Shown here: one piece after another, positions 25,592 through 32,773 of the stretch
Layout of the letters: every line of letters begins with the position of its first letter
Numbering within the stretch: position 1 is the first letter of the stretch
Assembly (NCBI RefSeq): GCF_023656545.1
Contig: NZ_JAMOKF010000022.1
Span: 1-35,729, forward strand
Source of the DNA: Micromonospora phytophila
GTDB taxonomy: Bacteria; Actinomycetota; Actinomycetes; Mycobacteriales; Micromonosporaceae
DNA: 35,729 bases
Direction: 5' to 3'
The notes under the pieces: model-generated
Told to the model about the DNA's origin: nothing
The model's database searches: none
What the model saw: only the letters and a program-made list of their open reading frames with translations
Position numbers and translations under genes: made by a program

Positions 25592-25652
25592 GACTCGAGG
25601 GATCGCCGGAAGCCGACGGGCCGAGGACGGCGGTCGGGTCGTACCGGACGGA

Positions 25653-25658
25653 TAGGCT
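25653..25658 (+). promoter_or_regulatory. Leaderless -10 box of moaC (TAGGCT)
   Basis: TAGGCT is followed by 7 nt and then the GTG of moaC at 25666. It decides the start against a longer in-frame reading from 25513. Confidence 0.65.
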
Positions 25659-25665
25659 CGCCACC

Positions 25666-26157
25666 GTGACCGATCCCGCGCAGCTCACCCACGTCGATCC
25701 GGCGGGCGCGGCCCGCATGGTCGACGTCTCCGCCAAGGCGGTCACCGGCCGCCTGGCCGTCGCCGCCGGCCGGCTCCGCACCACGCCCGAGGTGGTGGAG
25801 CTGCTGCGCCGCGACGGCCTGCCCAAGGGCGACGCGCTCGCGGTCGGCCGGCTCGCCGGCATCATGGGCGCGAAGCGCACCCCCGACCTGATCCCGCTCT
25901 GCCACCCCATCGCCCTGCACGGGGTCACGGTCGACCTGACGCTCACCGGCGACACCGTCGAGATCACCGCCACCGCGCGGACCGCGGACCGCACCGGGGT
26001 GGAGATGGAGGCGCTGACGGCCGTTGCGGTCGCCGGGCTGGCGCTGGTCGACATGGTCAAGGCCGTCGACCCGGCGGCGAGCGTCGACGCCGTGCGGGTG
26101 CTGCGCAAGGAAGGCGGCAAGACCGGCGAGTGGATCCGTCCGGAGGACCGGCCGTGA
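25666..26157 (+). CDS. moaC: Cyclic pyranopterin monophosphate synthase MoaC
   Basis: MoaC converts the MoaA product to cyclic pyranopterin monophosphate in the first stage of molybdenum cofactor synthesis. The 163-residue length is normal. Signatures are THVDPAGAARMVDVSAK at the N-terminus, GIMGAKRTPDLIPLCHPI, then GVEMEALTAVAVAGLALVDM and IRVLRKEGGKTGEW-like VRVLRKEGGKTGEW near the end. The GTG at 25666 is 7 nt from TAGGCT; upstream in-frame sequence does not resemble the family. The stop TGA overlaps the mogA start (GTGA), so the two are translationally coupled. moaA is not in the window. Confidence 0.96.
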   Translation: MTDPAQLTHVDPAGAARMVDVSAKAVTGRLAVAAGRLRTTPEVVELLRRDGLPKGDALAVGRLAGIMGAKRTPDLIPLCHPIALHGVTVDLTLTGDTVEITATARTADRTGVEMEALTAVAVAGLALVDMVKAVDPAASVDAVRVLRKEGGKTGEWIRPEDRP

Positions 26158-26624
26158 TCCGGGCGCGGGTGGTGGTGGCCTCCAACCGGGCCTCCGCCGG
26201 GGTGTACGCCGACACCAGCGGCCCCCTGCTCGCCGCCGGTCTGCGCGACCTCGGCTGCGAGGTGGACGAGCCGGTCGTGGTGCCCGACGGCGAGCCGGTC
26301 GGCGAGGCGCTCCGGGCCGCCCTCACCGACGGGATCGACGTCGTGCTGACCAGCGGCGGCACGGGCATCAACCCGTCGGACCGCACCCCGGAGGTCACCC
26401 GGGCGCTGCTCGACCACGAGATCCCCGGCATCGCCGAGGCGATCCGGGCGCACAGCCGGGACAGGGTGCCCACCGCCGCCCTCTCCCGCGGGATCGCCGG
26501 CGTGGTCGGCCGGATGCTGGTCGTCAACCTGCCCGGCTCGACCGGCGGGGCGCGCGACGGGCTCGCCGTGCTCGGCCCGATCCTCACCCACGCCGTCGAC
26601 CAGCTCCGCGGCGGCGACCACTGA
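26154..26624 (+). CDS. mogA: Molybdopterin adenylyltransferase-type protein (MogA/MoaB family)
   Basis: It adenylylates molybdopterin before molybdate insertion. The 156-residue single-domain protein shows the MoCF-binding fold motifs VVVASNRASAGVYADTSGP, VVLTSGGTGINPSDRTPEVT, then SRGIAGVVGRMLVVNLPGST and AVLGPILTHAVDQL. The GTG at 26154 overlaps the moaC stop by GTGA and has GGAGG 7 nt upstream, inside moaC. A longer frame from 26130 is rejected on that basis. MogA and MoaB are hard to separate by sequence alone; the enzymatic role is likely MogA-like given the cluster. Confidence 0.93.
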   Translation: MIRARVVVASNRASAGVYADTSGPLLAAGLRDLGCEVDEPVVVPDGEPVGEALRAALTDGIDVVLTSGGTGINPSDRTPEVTRALLDHEIPGIAEAIRAHSRDRVPTAALSRGIAGVVGRMLVVNLPGSTGGARDGLAVLGPILTHAVDQLRGGDH

Positions 26625-26678
26625 TCCGCCGGCGGCGTCGACGGTGACCACTGACACGGCGGCGGTCGGGCCACCCGA

Positions 26679-26684
26679 TAGGCT
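26679..26684 (+). promoter_or_regulatory. Leaderless -10 box of moeA (TAGGCT)
   Basis: TAGGCT with 6 nt to the GTG at 26691. It suggests moeA-moaE has its own promoter apart from moaC-mogA. Confidence 0.6.
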
Positions 26685-26690
26685 CGGCGG

Positions 26691-27950
26691 GTGAGCACGG
26701 AAACCGCACCGGCCGCCGACCGGGTCGCCGCGCCCCCGCCGGCCGGCTGGGAAGAGGCGCGCTCCCGGGTGTACGCGGTCGGCCTGGCCGCCGCGCTCCC
26801 CGCCGTCAGCCGGCCGCTCGCCGACATCGACGGGCACACCCTCGCGGAGCCGTTGACCACCCGGACGGACCTGCCCGCCTTCCCCACCTCCAGCGTGGAC
26901 GGCTGGGCGGTGCGCGGCGCCGGGCCGTGGCGGGTGGTCGGGCGGGTGCTGGCCGGCGGCACGCCGGAGCCGCTGGCCGAGGAGGGAACGACCGTCGAGA
27001 TCGCCACCGGCGCGATGGTGCCGGAGGGCACCACCGCGGTGCTGCGCGTCGAGGAGTCCCGGCGTACCCCGGACGGTCTGGTCGAGGGCACGCCGCGGCC
27101 GGCGCCGGAGTGGCGCGAGCCCGGCGAGGAGGCGTACGCCGGGGAGGAGCTTCTTCCCGCCGGCACCCCCGTCGACCCGGCGCTGATCGGCCTGGCCGCC
27201 TCCTGCGGGCACGACAGCCTGCGGGTCCGCCGGCAGCCCCGCGCTGCGCTGCTGGTCTTCGGCGACGAGTTGCTGACCGCCGGCCCGCCCGGCGCGGGAC
27301 GGGTCCGGGACGCGCTCGGGCCGGCGGTGCCGGCCTGGCTGCGCCGGTACGGCTGCGTGGTCCGTCCCTCCGACGTGGTGGGGCCGGTGGCGGACACGCT
27401 CCCCGCGCACGTGGCCGCCCTGCGCGCCGCGCTGAACAACGCCGACCTGGTCTGCACCACCGGTGGCACGATGCACGGCCCGGTCGACCACCTGCATCCG
27501 ACGTTGGAGGCGCTGGGCGCCGACTACGTGGTCAACACGGTCGCCGTGCGGCCCGGTTTCCCGATGCTGCTGGCCCGGCTGGTATCCGCCGACGGGCGGG
27601 TCCGCTTCGTCGCCGGCCTGCCGGGCAACCCGCAGTCCGCCGTCGTCGCCCTGGTCTCGCTGGTCGCGCCGCTGCTGGCGGGCCTGGTCGGCCGCCCGAT
27701 GCCGGTGCTGCCGCACGCCACGCTCGCCGAGCCGGTCCCGGGCCGGGGCGAACACACCCACCTGGCGCTGGTCCGACTCGACCGGGCCGCCGGGACCGCG
27801 CATCCGGTCCGGCACGTCGGCTCGGCGATGCTGCGGGGGCTGGCCGGCGCGGACGGGTTCGCGGTCATCCGCCCGGGCACCTCCGGTGAGCCGGGCGACC
27901 GCGTGCCGGTCGTGCCGCTGCCGCTGCTGCCCGGGGAGCGTGCGTCGTGA
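26691..27950 (+). CDS. moeA: Molybdopterin molybdotransferase MoeA (divergent)
   Basis: MoeA inserts molybdate into adenylylated molybdopterin. The 419-residue length fits. Recognisable are FPTSSVDGWAVRG (the SxxDGYA loop with its Asp), VEIATGAMVPEGTTAVLRVEE, VFGDELLTAG and VAGLPGNPQSAVVAL, followed by the C-terminal beta-barrel domain. Divergent points are TTGGTMHGPVDHLHP, where typical MoeA has TSGGVSVGDYD, and GTTAV in place of GADAV. It starts from a leaderless-type promoter, and its stop overlaps the moaE start (GTGA). It probably remains a functional MoeA since no other copy is visible, but a paralogue elsewhere is possible. Confidence 0.9.
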   Translation: MSTETAPAADRVAAPPPAGWEEARSRVYAVGLAAALPAVSRPLADIDGHTLAEPLTTRTDLPAFPTSSVDGWAVRGAGPWRVVGRVLAGGTPEPLAEEGTTVEIATGAMVPEGTTAVLRVEESRRTPDGLVEGTPRPAPEWREPGEEAYAGEELLPAGTPVDPALIGLAASCGHDSLRVRRQPRAALLVFGDELLTAGPPGAGRVRDALGPAVPAWLRRYGCVVRPSDVVGPVADTLPAHVAALRAALNNADLVCTTGGTMHGPVDHLHPTLEALGADYVVNTVAVRPGFPMLLARLVSADGRVRFVAGLPGNPQSAVVALVSLVAPLLAGLVGRPMPVLPHATLAEPVPGRGEHTHLALVRLDRAAGTAHPVRHVGSAMLRGLAGADGFAVIRPGTSGEPGDRVPVVPLPLLPGERAS

Positions 27951-28375
27951 CCGCGCCGGCGACGACGTTCGGCGAGGTGACCGACCGGGCGCTCGACCTG
28001 GCCGCGCACGAGGCGGCGGTCGCCGACCGCCGGGCCGGCGCCGTGGTGTCGTTCCAGGGCGTGGTCCGCGACCACGACCACGGCCGCGCGGTGACCAGCC
28101 TGGAGTACGAGGGCCACCCCAGCGCCGAGCGGGTGCTGCGGGAGGTCGCCGCCGAGGTGGCCGCCGACCCCGACGTGTACGCGGTGGCGGTGTCGCACCG
28201 GGTCGGCCCGCTCGCCATCGGCGACGTGGCCCTGGTCGCGGCGGTCAGCACCGCCCACCGGGCCGCCGCGTTCGCGGCCTGCGCCCGGCTGGTCGACGAG
28301 GTCAAGGCCCGGCTGCCGATCTGGAAGCGGCAGGTGTTCGCCGACGGCACCGAGGAGTGGGTGAACTGCCCCTGA
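27947..28375 (+). CDS. moaE: Molybdopterin synthase catalytic subunit MoaE
   Basis: MoaE works with thiocarboxylated MoaD to add the dithiolene sulfurs to cyclic pyranopterin monophosphate. The 142-residue protein shows GAVVSFQGVVRDHDHGRAV, then LEYEGHPSAERVLREVA, VAVSHRVGPLAIGDVAL and the C-terminal catalytic region VDEVKARLPIWKRQVF. The GTG at 27947 overlaps the moeA stop. moaD is not in the window. The gene converges with a GT87-like gene, with tandem hairpins between. Confidence 0.96.
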   Translation: MTAPATTFGEVTDRALDLAAHEAAVADRRAGAVVSFQGVVRDHDHGRAVTSLEYEGHPSAERVLREVAAEVAADPDVYAVAVSHRVGPLAIGDVALVAAVSTAHRAAAFAACARLVDEVKARLPIWKRQVFADGTEEWVNCP

Positions 28376-28417
28376 CCGACCCGGCGTGCCCTCGCCACCG
28401 GCGGACCGCCCGGGCCG

Positions 28418-28466
28418 CCGCCGATCAGCGGCGGGGATCTCTCCGGCCGCCGCCGGTCAGCGGCGG
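28418..28466. terminator. Two tandem hairpins between convergent moaE and the GT87-like gene
   Basis: Hairpin 1: 28418-28423 with 28429-28434, loop ATCAG. Hairpin 2: 28450-28455 with 28461-28466, loop GTCAG, whose loop contains the stop codon of the minus-strand gene. The two have identical arms. No T tract is present, so a bidirectional terminator is plausible but unproven. Confidence 0.4.
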
Positions 28467-29899
28467 ACGTTGACCGCCGTCGGACGGCCCAGCCGGTCGG
28501 CGTAGAAGGCCGGCTCGGCGCCCGGACGCCACGGCAGCGCGGCGACCAGCAGGATCAGCGCCAGCGCCAGGGAGTTCTCCATCAGGGCGCCGAAGAGGCC
28601 GTCCTGGTAGTGCGAGACCTCGGGGAGCTGGTGCTCGTACGGCCAGATCGGGGAGACCAGGAAGAGCAGGTAGAGCCCGACCGCCGCGACACCGTGCCGG
28701 AGCCCGGTCAGCGTCGGGTACCAGATCGGCGGGCGCAGCCCATTCACGCCCGGCAGCCCGCCGTAGGCGCCCTGGCCGGCCCGTTGGGCCAGCCCGCGGC
28801 TGGCGTCGCGGCGGCGTACCGCGGCGTCGGCCAGCACGATGATCGCCGGGATCACCCAGACCAGGTGGTGCGTCCAGGAGATCGGGCTGATCACGTTGGC
28901 GGTGAGGCCGACCAGGGTGAACGCGGTCAGCTCGTCACCGTCGGCGCGGGCGTTGGCGGCCCGGGACAATCCGAGCGCGAGCATCAGCACCGCGAACGAC
29001 AGCCAGAGCAGGCCGGGCGTCTCGATCGAGTCGTAGAGCCGGGCCAGCAGCCCGGCCAGCGACTGGTTGGGCGTCATGTCGGCGGCGCCGACCCGCTCGG
29101 TCTGCCAGAGCACCCCGCCGAAGTAGGCCCGGGACTCGGTGCCGACGATGGCGAACGAGCCGAGGGTCACCGCGATCACCGTGCCGACGGCGGTCGTCGC
29201 CGCCCGCCACTGCCGGGTGATCATCAGGTAGACGATGAACAGGGCCGGGGTCAGCTTGACCGCGGTGGCCAGGCCGATGCCCACGCCGGCCCAGGCGCCG
29301 CCGTAGACGAACCGCAGCAGCGGACCGTCGGTGTCGGCGACGTGCGTGCCCCGCCGGGACCGCCAGCGCAGACCGATCAGGTCGGCCATGATCAACGCGA
29401 AGAGGAGCAGGTTCACCTGGCCGTAGCCGAGGGTCTCCCGGGCCGGCTCGATGGCGACCGCCAGCGGCGTCGCGATGGCCACGGTGAACCAGAGCGGCCA
29501 GCCCAGCCGGTCGACGATCGGGCGGAGCAGACCGGCCAGCACGACCGCCAGGGCGGCGATGCTGGCGAGCGCGTTCACCAGACCGGCCATCCCGATCGGC
29601 AGGTTGGCCATCGGAAGCATGACCAGACCGGCGAAGGGCGGGTACGTGAAACCCAGGGTGGTGCCGGGCGCGATGAACTCATAGAGCTCGTGGCCGCTCG
29701 CCCACCACACCACCGCGCCGTGGTAGATCTTCATGTCGAAGAAGTTGTACGGCCGCCCGAATGCGCCGATGGCAAGCCATGCGGCGTAGGCGACGGCGGC
29801 CACGATGCCGGTCCGTACGACTGTCCTACGATCGATCCCACGCGTTACGCGACGGACTGGGGCGAAGCGGTCCACCCTCCTACCGACGATCGCCGGCAT
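28457..29899 (-). CDS. GT87-like (DUF2029) polytopic mannosyltransferase-type membrane protein
   Basis: A 480-residue protein with about ten membrane segments. GT87 features are clear: FDMKIYHGAVVWWASGHELYE with the catalytic-type Asp in the first external loop, FTYPPFAGLVMLPMANLPIG, YGQVNLLLFALIMADL, GIGLATAVKLTPALFIVYLM and ISPISWTHHLVWVIPAII. This set resembles actinobacterial alpha-1,2-mannosyltransferases acting on phosphatidylinositol mannosides or lipoglycans from a polyprenyl-phosphate donor; the substrate is inferred. The ATG at 29899 follows a GGGGGTGG ribosome-binding site. The frame runs open to 30013. A TAGGCT -10 box (29952-29957, minus strand) lies about 50 nt upstream. Confidence 0.88.
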   Translation of the reverse strand: MPAIVGRRVDRFAPVRRVTRGIDRRTVVRTGIVAAVAYAAWLAIGAFGRPYNFFDMKIYHGAVVWWASGHELYEFIAPGTTLGFTYPPFAGLVMLPMANLPIGMAGLVNALASIAALAVVLAGLLRPIVDRLGWPLWFTVAIATPLAVAIEPARETLGYGQVNLLLFALIMADLIGLRWRSRRGTHVADTDGPLLRFVYGGAWAGVGIGLATAVKLTPALFIVYLMITRQWRAATTAVGTVIAVTLGSFAIVGTESRAYFGGVLWQTERVGAADMTPNQSLAGLLARLYDSIETPGLLWLSFAVLMLALGLSRAANARADGDELTAFTLVGLTANVISPISWTHHLVWVIPAIIVLADAAVRRRDASRGLAQRAGQGAYGGLPGVNGLRPPIWYPTLTGLRHGVAAVGLYLLFLVSPIWPYEHQLPEVSHYQDGLFGALMENSLALALILLVAALPWRPGAEPAFYADRLGRPTAVNVRR

Positions 29900-30114
29900 G
29901 GCGTGGCCACCCCCGTACCAAGGTCGTCCTACCCGTCCAGGTCCTGCACGGAGCCTAGAACGGCGCCTCACGTCATTGCCTCCCGCGTTATGCGACCGTG
30001 TCCGATCCCACACATGTTTTTGACATTTCCACCGCGTTAACGCCTACCGGGTGGTTCAGGTGATTCGCGGCCTTGGCGTGGTGGGATCCGGCGGAGGGGA
30101 GGTATTGACGCAGG
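29900..30114 (-). promoter_or_regulatory. Promoter region of the GT87-like gene
   Basis: The minus strand carries TAGGCT at 29952-29957, which would give a transcript start near 29944 and a leader of about 45 nt. The rest of this 215-bp gap, up to the DoxX stop at 30115, shows no gene; an A/T-rich patch near 30010-30025 has no clear role. Confidence 0.45.
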
Positions 30115-30660
30115 TCAGCCGGGGAGTCGTCGGGCCGTCGCAGCCGATCGTACGGCGATCCGCGCCTCCCGGCGGGCGGTACGGACGGCTCGCTGCACGG
30201 AACTTCGGGAGTGCCCGATCCGGTGACCGGTCCGCCACCGCAGGCTCGGCTTCCCCTCGGTGTCGGCGGCGGCGAGCAGCAGCCCGCCGAAGAGACCGAG
30301 GTTCTTCAGGAAGTGGACCTGGTTGTTGTTGCGCATCGTCGGGTCGTCGTTGCTCCAGAAGGGATGCCCGGCGATGGTCACCGGGACCAGCGTGCCGGCG
30401 AGGACCAGCGCCGCCGGCCGGGTGAGTTTCCCGGTGGCGAGCATCAGCCCGGCGCCGAGCTGCACCGCCGAATTGACCTTGATGAGGGTCAGGGTGTCGG
30501 TGGGGATGCGGGGGTCGGCCCGCTCCAGCAGCGGCGTCACCCGGTCCGTCACCGGCTTCGCGGCGGCGGCCAGCCGCTCCGGGTTCATCAGGTTGCGAGC
30601 CCCGCTGACCACGAAGATGCCGCTCAACATGACACGGGCGAGGGAACGTACGGGTTTCAT
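30115..30660 (-). CDS. DoxX family membrane protein
   Basis: A 181-residue protein with four hydrophobic segments in the first 130 residues and a basic C-terminal tail. The DoxX pattern is visible: ARVMLSGIFVVSGARNLMNP at the N-terminus, VQLGAGLMLATGKLTRPAALVL, and NNQVHFLKNLGLFGGLLLAAA near the last membrane segment. DoxX proteins are linked to redox or quinone-related membrane functions, mostly undefined. Here the gene stands alone, divergent from the acetyltransferase gene at 30796 with 135 bp between. Confidence 0.88.
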   Translation of the reverse strand: MKPVRSLARVMLSGIFVVSGARNLMNPERLAAAAKPVTDRVTPLLERADPRIPTDTLTLIKVNSAVQLGAGLMLATGKLTRPAALVLAGTLVPVTIAGHPFWSNDDPTMRNNNQVHFLKNLGLFGGLLLAAADTEGKPSLRWRTGHRIGHSRSSVQRAVRTARREARIAVRSAATARRLPG

Positions 30661-30782
30661 GGCTCAGTCATACCCCTTCACCGGGTCAACTACCCCTGCA
30701 ACCGCTGATCCCACAGGGGCCGACATGGACGTCACGCCACACCGATTCGAGCGACCGTCGCGGATGGACCCGTCCCGCCGGG

Positions 30783-30788
30783 TAACGT
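30783..30788 (+). promoter_or_regulatory. Leaderless -10 box of the GNAT gene (TAACGT)
   Basis: TAACGT is followed by 7 nt and then the GTG at 30796. Confidence 0.6.
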
Positions 30789-30795
30789 CCCCCGG

Positions 30796-31341
30796 GTGAC
30801 GACGCTGCGGCTCCGACCCGAGGACCCGGCCGACACCGGCGCGGTCCGTCGGGTGCTGGCCGCCGCCTTCGCCCGTCCCGACGTGGCCACCCCACCCGAG
30901 GTGGGGCTGGTCGACGAGCTGCGCGACAGCGACGCCTGGCTGCCCAAGCTGGCCATGGTCGCCGAGTACGGCGGCGAGGTCGTCGGCTACGCCCTGTTCA
31001 CCCGCGTCCGGGTCAAGTCCGACGCCGGCACCGCCCCGGCGCTGTCCCTGGGCCCGGTGGCGGTCGCACCGCACCGGCAGCGCATCGGTCTCGGCACGGC
31101 GGTGGTGCAGGCCGGCCTGGACGCGGCCACCGAGCTGGGGGAACGGCTGGTGGTGGTGCTCGGGGACCCGGCCTGGTACCGCCGGTTCGGGTTCAGCCGC
31201 GCCGACCGGATGGGCCTGACCAGCCCCTGGTCGGGGCTCGGCGAGCCCTGGCAGGCGCTGGTGCTCCCACCGACCACCAGCGGCGAGGCGCCCGCACCTC
31301 GGGGCGAGGTCGCCTTCCCGACTGCCTGGTCCCGCGTCTGA
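30796..31341 (+). CDS. GNAT family N-acetyltransferase
   Basis: A 181-residue single-domain acetyltransferase of the YhbS-like group. Visible elements are LRLRPEDPADTGAVRRVLAAAF (first strand and helix), AEYGGEVVGYALFTRV, then LSLGPVAVAPHRQRIGLGTA, which holds the acetyl-CoA pyrophosphate loop (Q/RxxGxG/A: QRIGLGTA), and VLGDPAWYRRFGFSRA, typical of the group. The substrate is unknown. The GTG at 30796 is 7 nt from TAACGT. The 60 bp to the convergent ATPase gene end at 31402 shows no clear terminator. Confidence 0.92.
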   Translation: MTTLRLRPEDPADTGAVRRVLAAAFARPDVATPPEVGLVDELRDSDAWLPKLAMVAEYGGEVVGYALFTRVRVKSDAGTAPALSLGPVAVAPHRQRIGLGTAVVQAGLDAATELGERLVVVLGDPAWYRRFGFSRADRMGLTSPWSGLGEPWQALVLPPTTSGEAPAPRGEVAFPTAWSRV

Positions 31342-31401
31342 CCACGATCGGGTGACCCCGGGCGCCCGCGACCGGCGCCGGTGGCCGCTCCGCTGGTGCG
31401 A

Positions 31402-32643
31402 TCAGGCCGGCTGGGTGCGGAGGTAGCGGCCGAAGTGGGGGACGGTGAAGGCCACGGTGCCGCGCTCGCCGGAGTAGATCAGACCCTTCTTGATGAGCGC
31501 GTCCCGGGCGGGGGAGAGGCTGGCCGGCTTGCGGCCGAGGGCGCGGGCGATCTCCGCGGTGGGCACGGCGGCGTCCATGTCGTCCCGTCCGCCGCCGTCG
31601 GCCTCCCCCTCCACCAGGGAGAGCGTGGCCATCGCCCGCATGTACTCCCGCTCGGCCGGGGTGGCCCGCTCGAACCGGGAGCCGAAGAAGCCGACGGCCA
31701 GCTCCGCCTCGGCCTCCGGCGCGGCCACCCGGACGTCGGCGGCGGTGATCGGTGAGCGGGGCGCGTGGTCCCAGGTGGCCTTGCCGTACGCCTGGACGAA
31801 GTAGGGGTAGCCGCCGGACTTCTCGTAGAGCAGGTCGAGCGCCTTCTGCTCGTACTCGACATCCTCGCGCTCGGCCGGCGCGCAGAGCGCCTGGTCGGCG
31901 GCGATCCGGTCCAGCCGGTCGATGCGCTGGTAGCGGAAGAGCCGTTCGGAGTACGACTTGGCGGCGCTGAGCACGGCCGGCAGGTGGGGCAGCCCGGCGC
32001 CGACCACGATCAGCGGCGCGCCGAGCTGGGACAGCTCGTGGCAGGCGGCGCAGAGCGCGGAGACGTCCTCGGGGCCGAGGTCCTGCATCTCGTCGATGAA
32101 GATCGCGATGCCGGTGCCGACGTCCGCGGCGACCGCGGCGGCGTCGGTGAGCAGTTCGACCAGGTCGATCTCGATGTCACCGGAGTCGGCGCGGCCGCTG
32201 GCGGCGACGACGTCGATGCCGGGCTGCCAGCGGTCGCGCAGCTTCGGGGCGGTGCCGCCGCGACCGGTGGACGCGGAGCGCTGGGCGAACGCCTTGAGCA
32301 CGCCGAGGAAGGCGTCGATCCGGTCGGGGGCGCGGTGTCGGGGGGCCAGTTCGCGGACCGCCATGTGCAGCGCGGCGGCGACCGGGCGGCGCAGCGACTG
32401 GTCCGGCCGGGCCTCGATCTTGCCGCTGCCCCAGAGGTGGTTGATGGCCTGCGACCGCAGGGTGTTGAGCAGCACGGTCTTGCCCACGCCGCGCAGCCCG
32501 GTGAGCATCAGGCTGCGCTCGGGCCGCCCGCGCGCGATGCGTTCCAGCACGACGTCGAAGACGTCCAGCTCCCGCCCCCGCCCGGCCAGCTCGGGCGGGC
32601 GCTGGCCGGCGCCCGGGGCGTACGGGTTGCGGACCGGATCCAC
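31402..32643 (-). CDS. AAA/Orc-like P-loop ATPase with C-terminal winged helix
   Basis: A 413-residue protein. Walker A is LTGLRGVGKTVLLNTL (about residues 45-60), Walker B is IAIFIDEMQDLG, and a sensor-like IVVGAGLPHLP follows. After the ATPase, YEKSGGYPYFVQAYGKATW leads into a C-terminal winged-helix region (TAEIARALGRKPASLSPARD, then KKGLIYSGERGTVAFTVPHF). It resembles archaeal-type/Orc1-Cdc6-like ATPases widespread in actinobacteria without a known role; DNA binding is likely. The GTG at 32643 lies 7 nt from a TACTGT -10 box; an upstream in-frame ATG at 32685 sits inside the operator and is disfavoured. Two copies of a palindrome precede it, suggesting tight control. Confidence 0.85.
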   Translation of the reverse strand: MDPVRNPYAPGAGQRPPELAGRGRELDVFDVVLERIARGRPERSLMLTGLRGVGKTVLLNTLRSQAINHLWGSGKIEARPDQSLRRPVAAALHMAVRELAPRHRAPDRIDAFLGVLKAFAQRSASTGRGGTAPKLRDRWQPGIDVVAASGRADSGDIEIDLVELLTDAAAVAADVGTGIAIFIDEMQDLGPEDVSALCAACHELSQLGAPLIVVGAGLPHLPAVLSAAKSYSERLFRYQRIDRLDRIAADQALCAPAEREDVEYEQKALDLLYEKSGGYPYFVQAYGKATWDHAPRSPITAADVRVAAPEAEAELAVGFFGSRFERATPAEREYMRAMATLSLVEGEADGGGRDDMDAAVPTAEIARALGRKPASLSPARDALIKKGLIYSGERGTVAFTVPHFGRYLRTQPA

Positions 32644-32650
32644 GCATCGC

Positions 32651-32656
32651 ACAGTA
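32651..32656 (-). promoter_or_regulatory. Leaderless -10 box of the ATPase gene (TACTGT)
   Basis: On the minus strand TACTGT is followed by 7 nt and the GTG at 32643. The -35 region (about 32674-32679) falls within the palindrome at 32663-32684. Confidence 0.6.
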
Positions 32657-32662
32657 TCGGGC

Positions 32663-32684
32663 TGTCTAGCTGCGGGGCTAGACA
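32663..32684. promoter_or_regulatory. Palindromic operator copy 1 (TGTCTAGC-N6-GCTAGACA)
   Basis: Perfect 8-bp arms around a 6-nt centre, located over the -35 region of the ATPase promoter, centred about 30 bp upstream of the predicted start. The same arms and spacing recur at 32736-32757. Confidence 0.6.
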
Positions 32685-32725
32685 TGCGTAGATGGGGCTA
32701 CCGGCGTGTCGGCACCGTCGAGACA

Positions 32726-32767
32726 AAACTAGGGCTGTCTAGCATCCACGCTAGACAGCCCTAGTTT
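32726..32767 (-). terminator. Perfect 18-bp hairpin after the LppU-like pair
   Basis: Arms 32726-32743 and 32750-32767 are perfect reverse complements with a 6-nt loop. Read on the minus strand, the stem ends in AGTTTTG, giving a short T run. It lies 6 nt after the stop of the gene ending at 32774, as expected for its terminator. Confidence 0.8.
32736..32757. promoter_or_regulatory. Palindromic operator copy 2 (TGTCTAGC-N6-GCTAGACA)
   Basis: Identical arms and 6-nt centre as copy 1, with centres 73 bp apart, about seven helical turns. This copy is embedded in a longer perfect stem (32726-32767) that may also terminate the upstream gene. Confidence 0.55.
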
Positions 32768-32773
32768 CGGCAA

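Noticed and set aside
25513..25665. N-terminal extension of MoaC from GTG at 25513
   Set aside because: The extra 51 residues do not resemble MoaC, and a TAGGCT-N7-GTG start is present at 25666.
25404..27815. 803-codon open frame antisense to moaC-mogA-moeA
   Set aside because: The opposite strand encodes three clear Moco enzymes with overlapping start/stop codons; this frame is a GC shadow.
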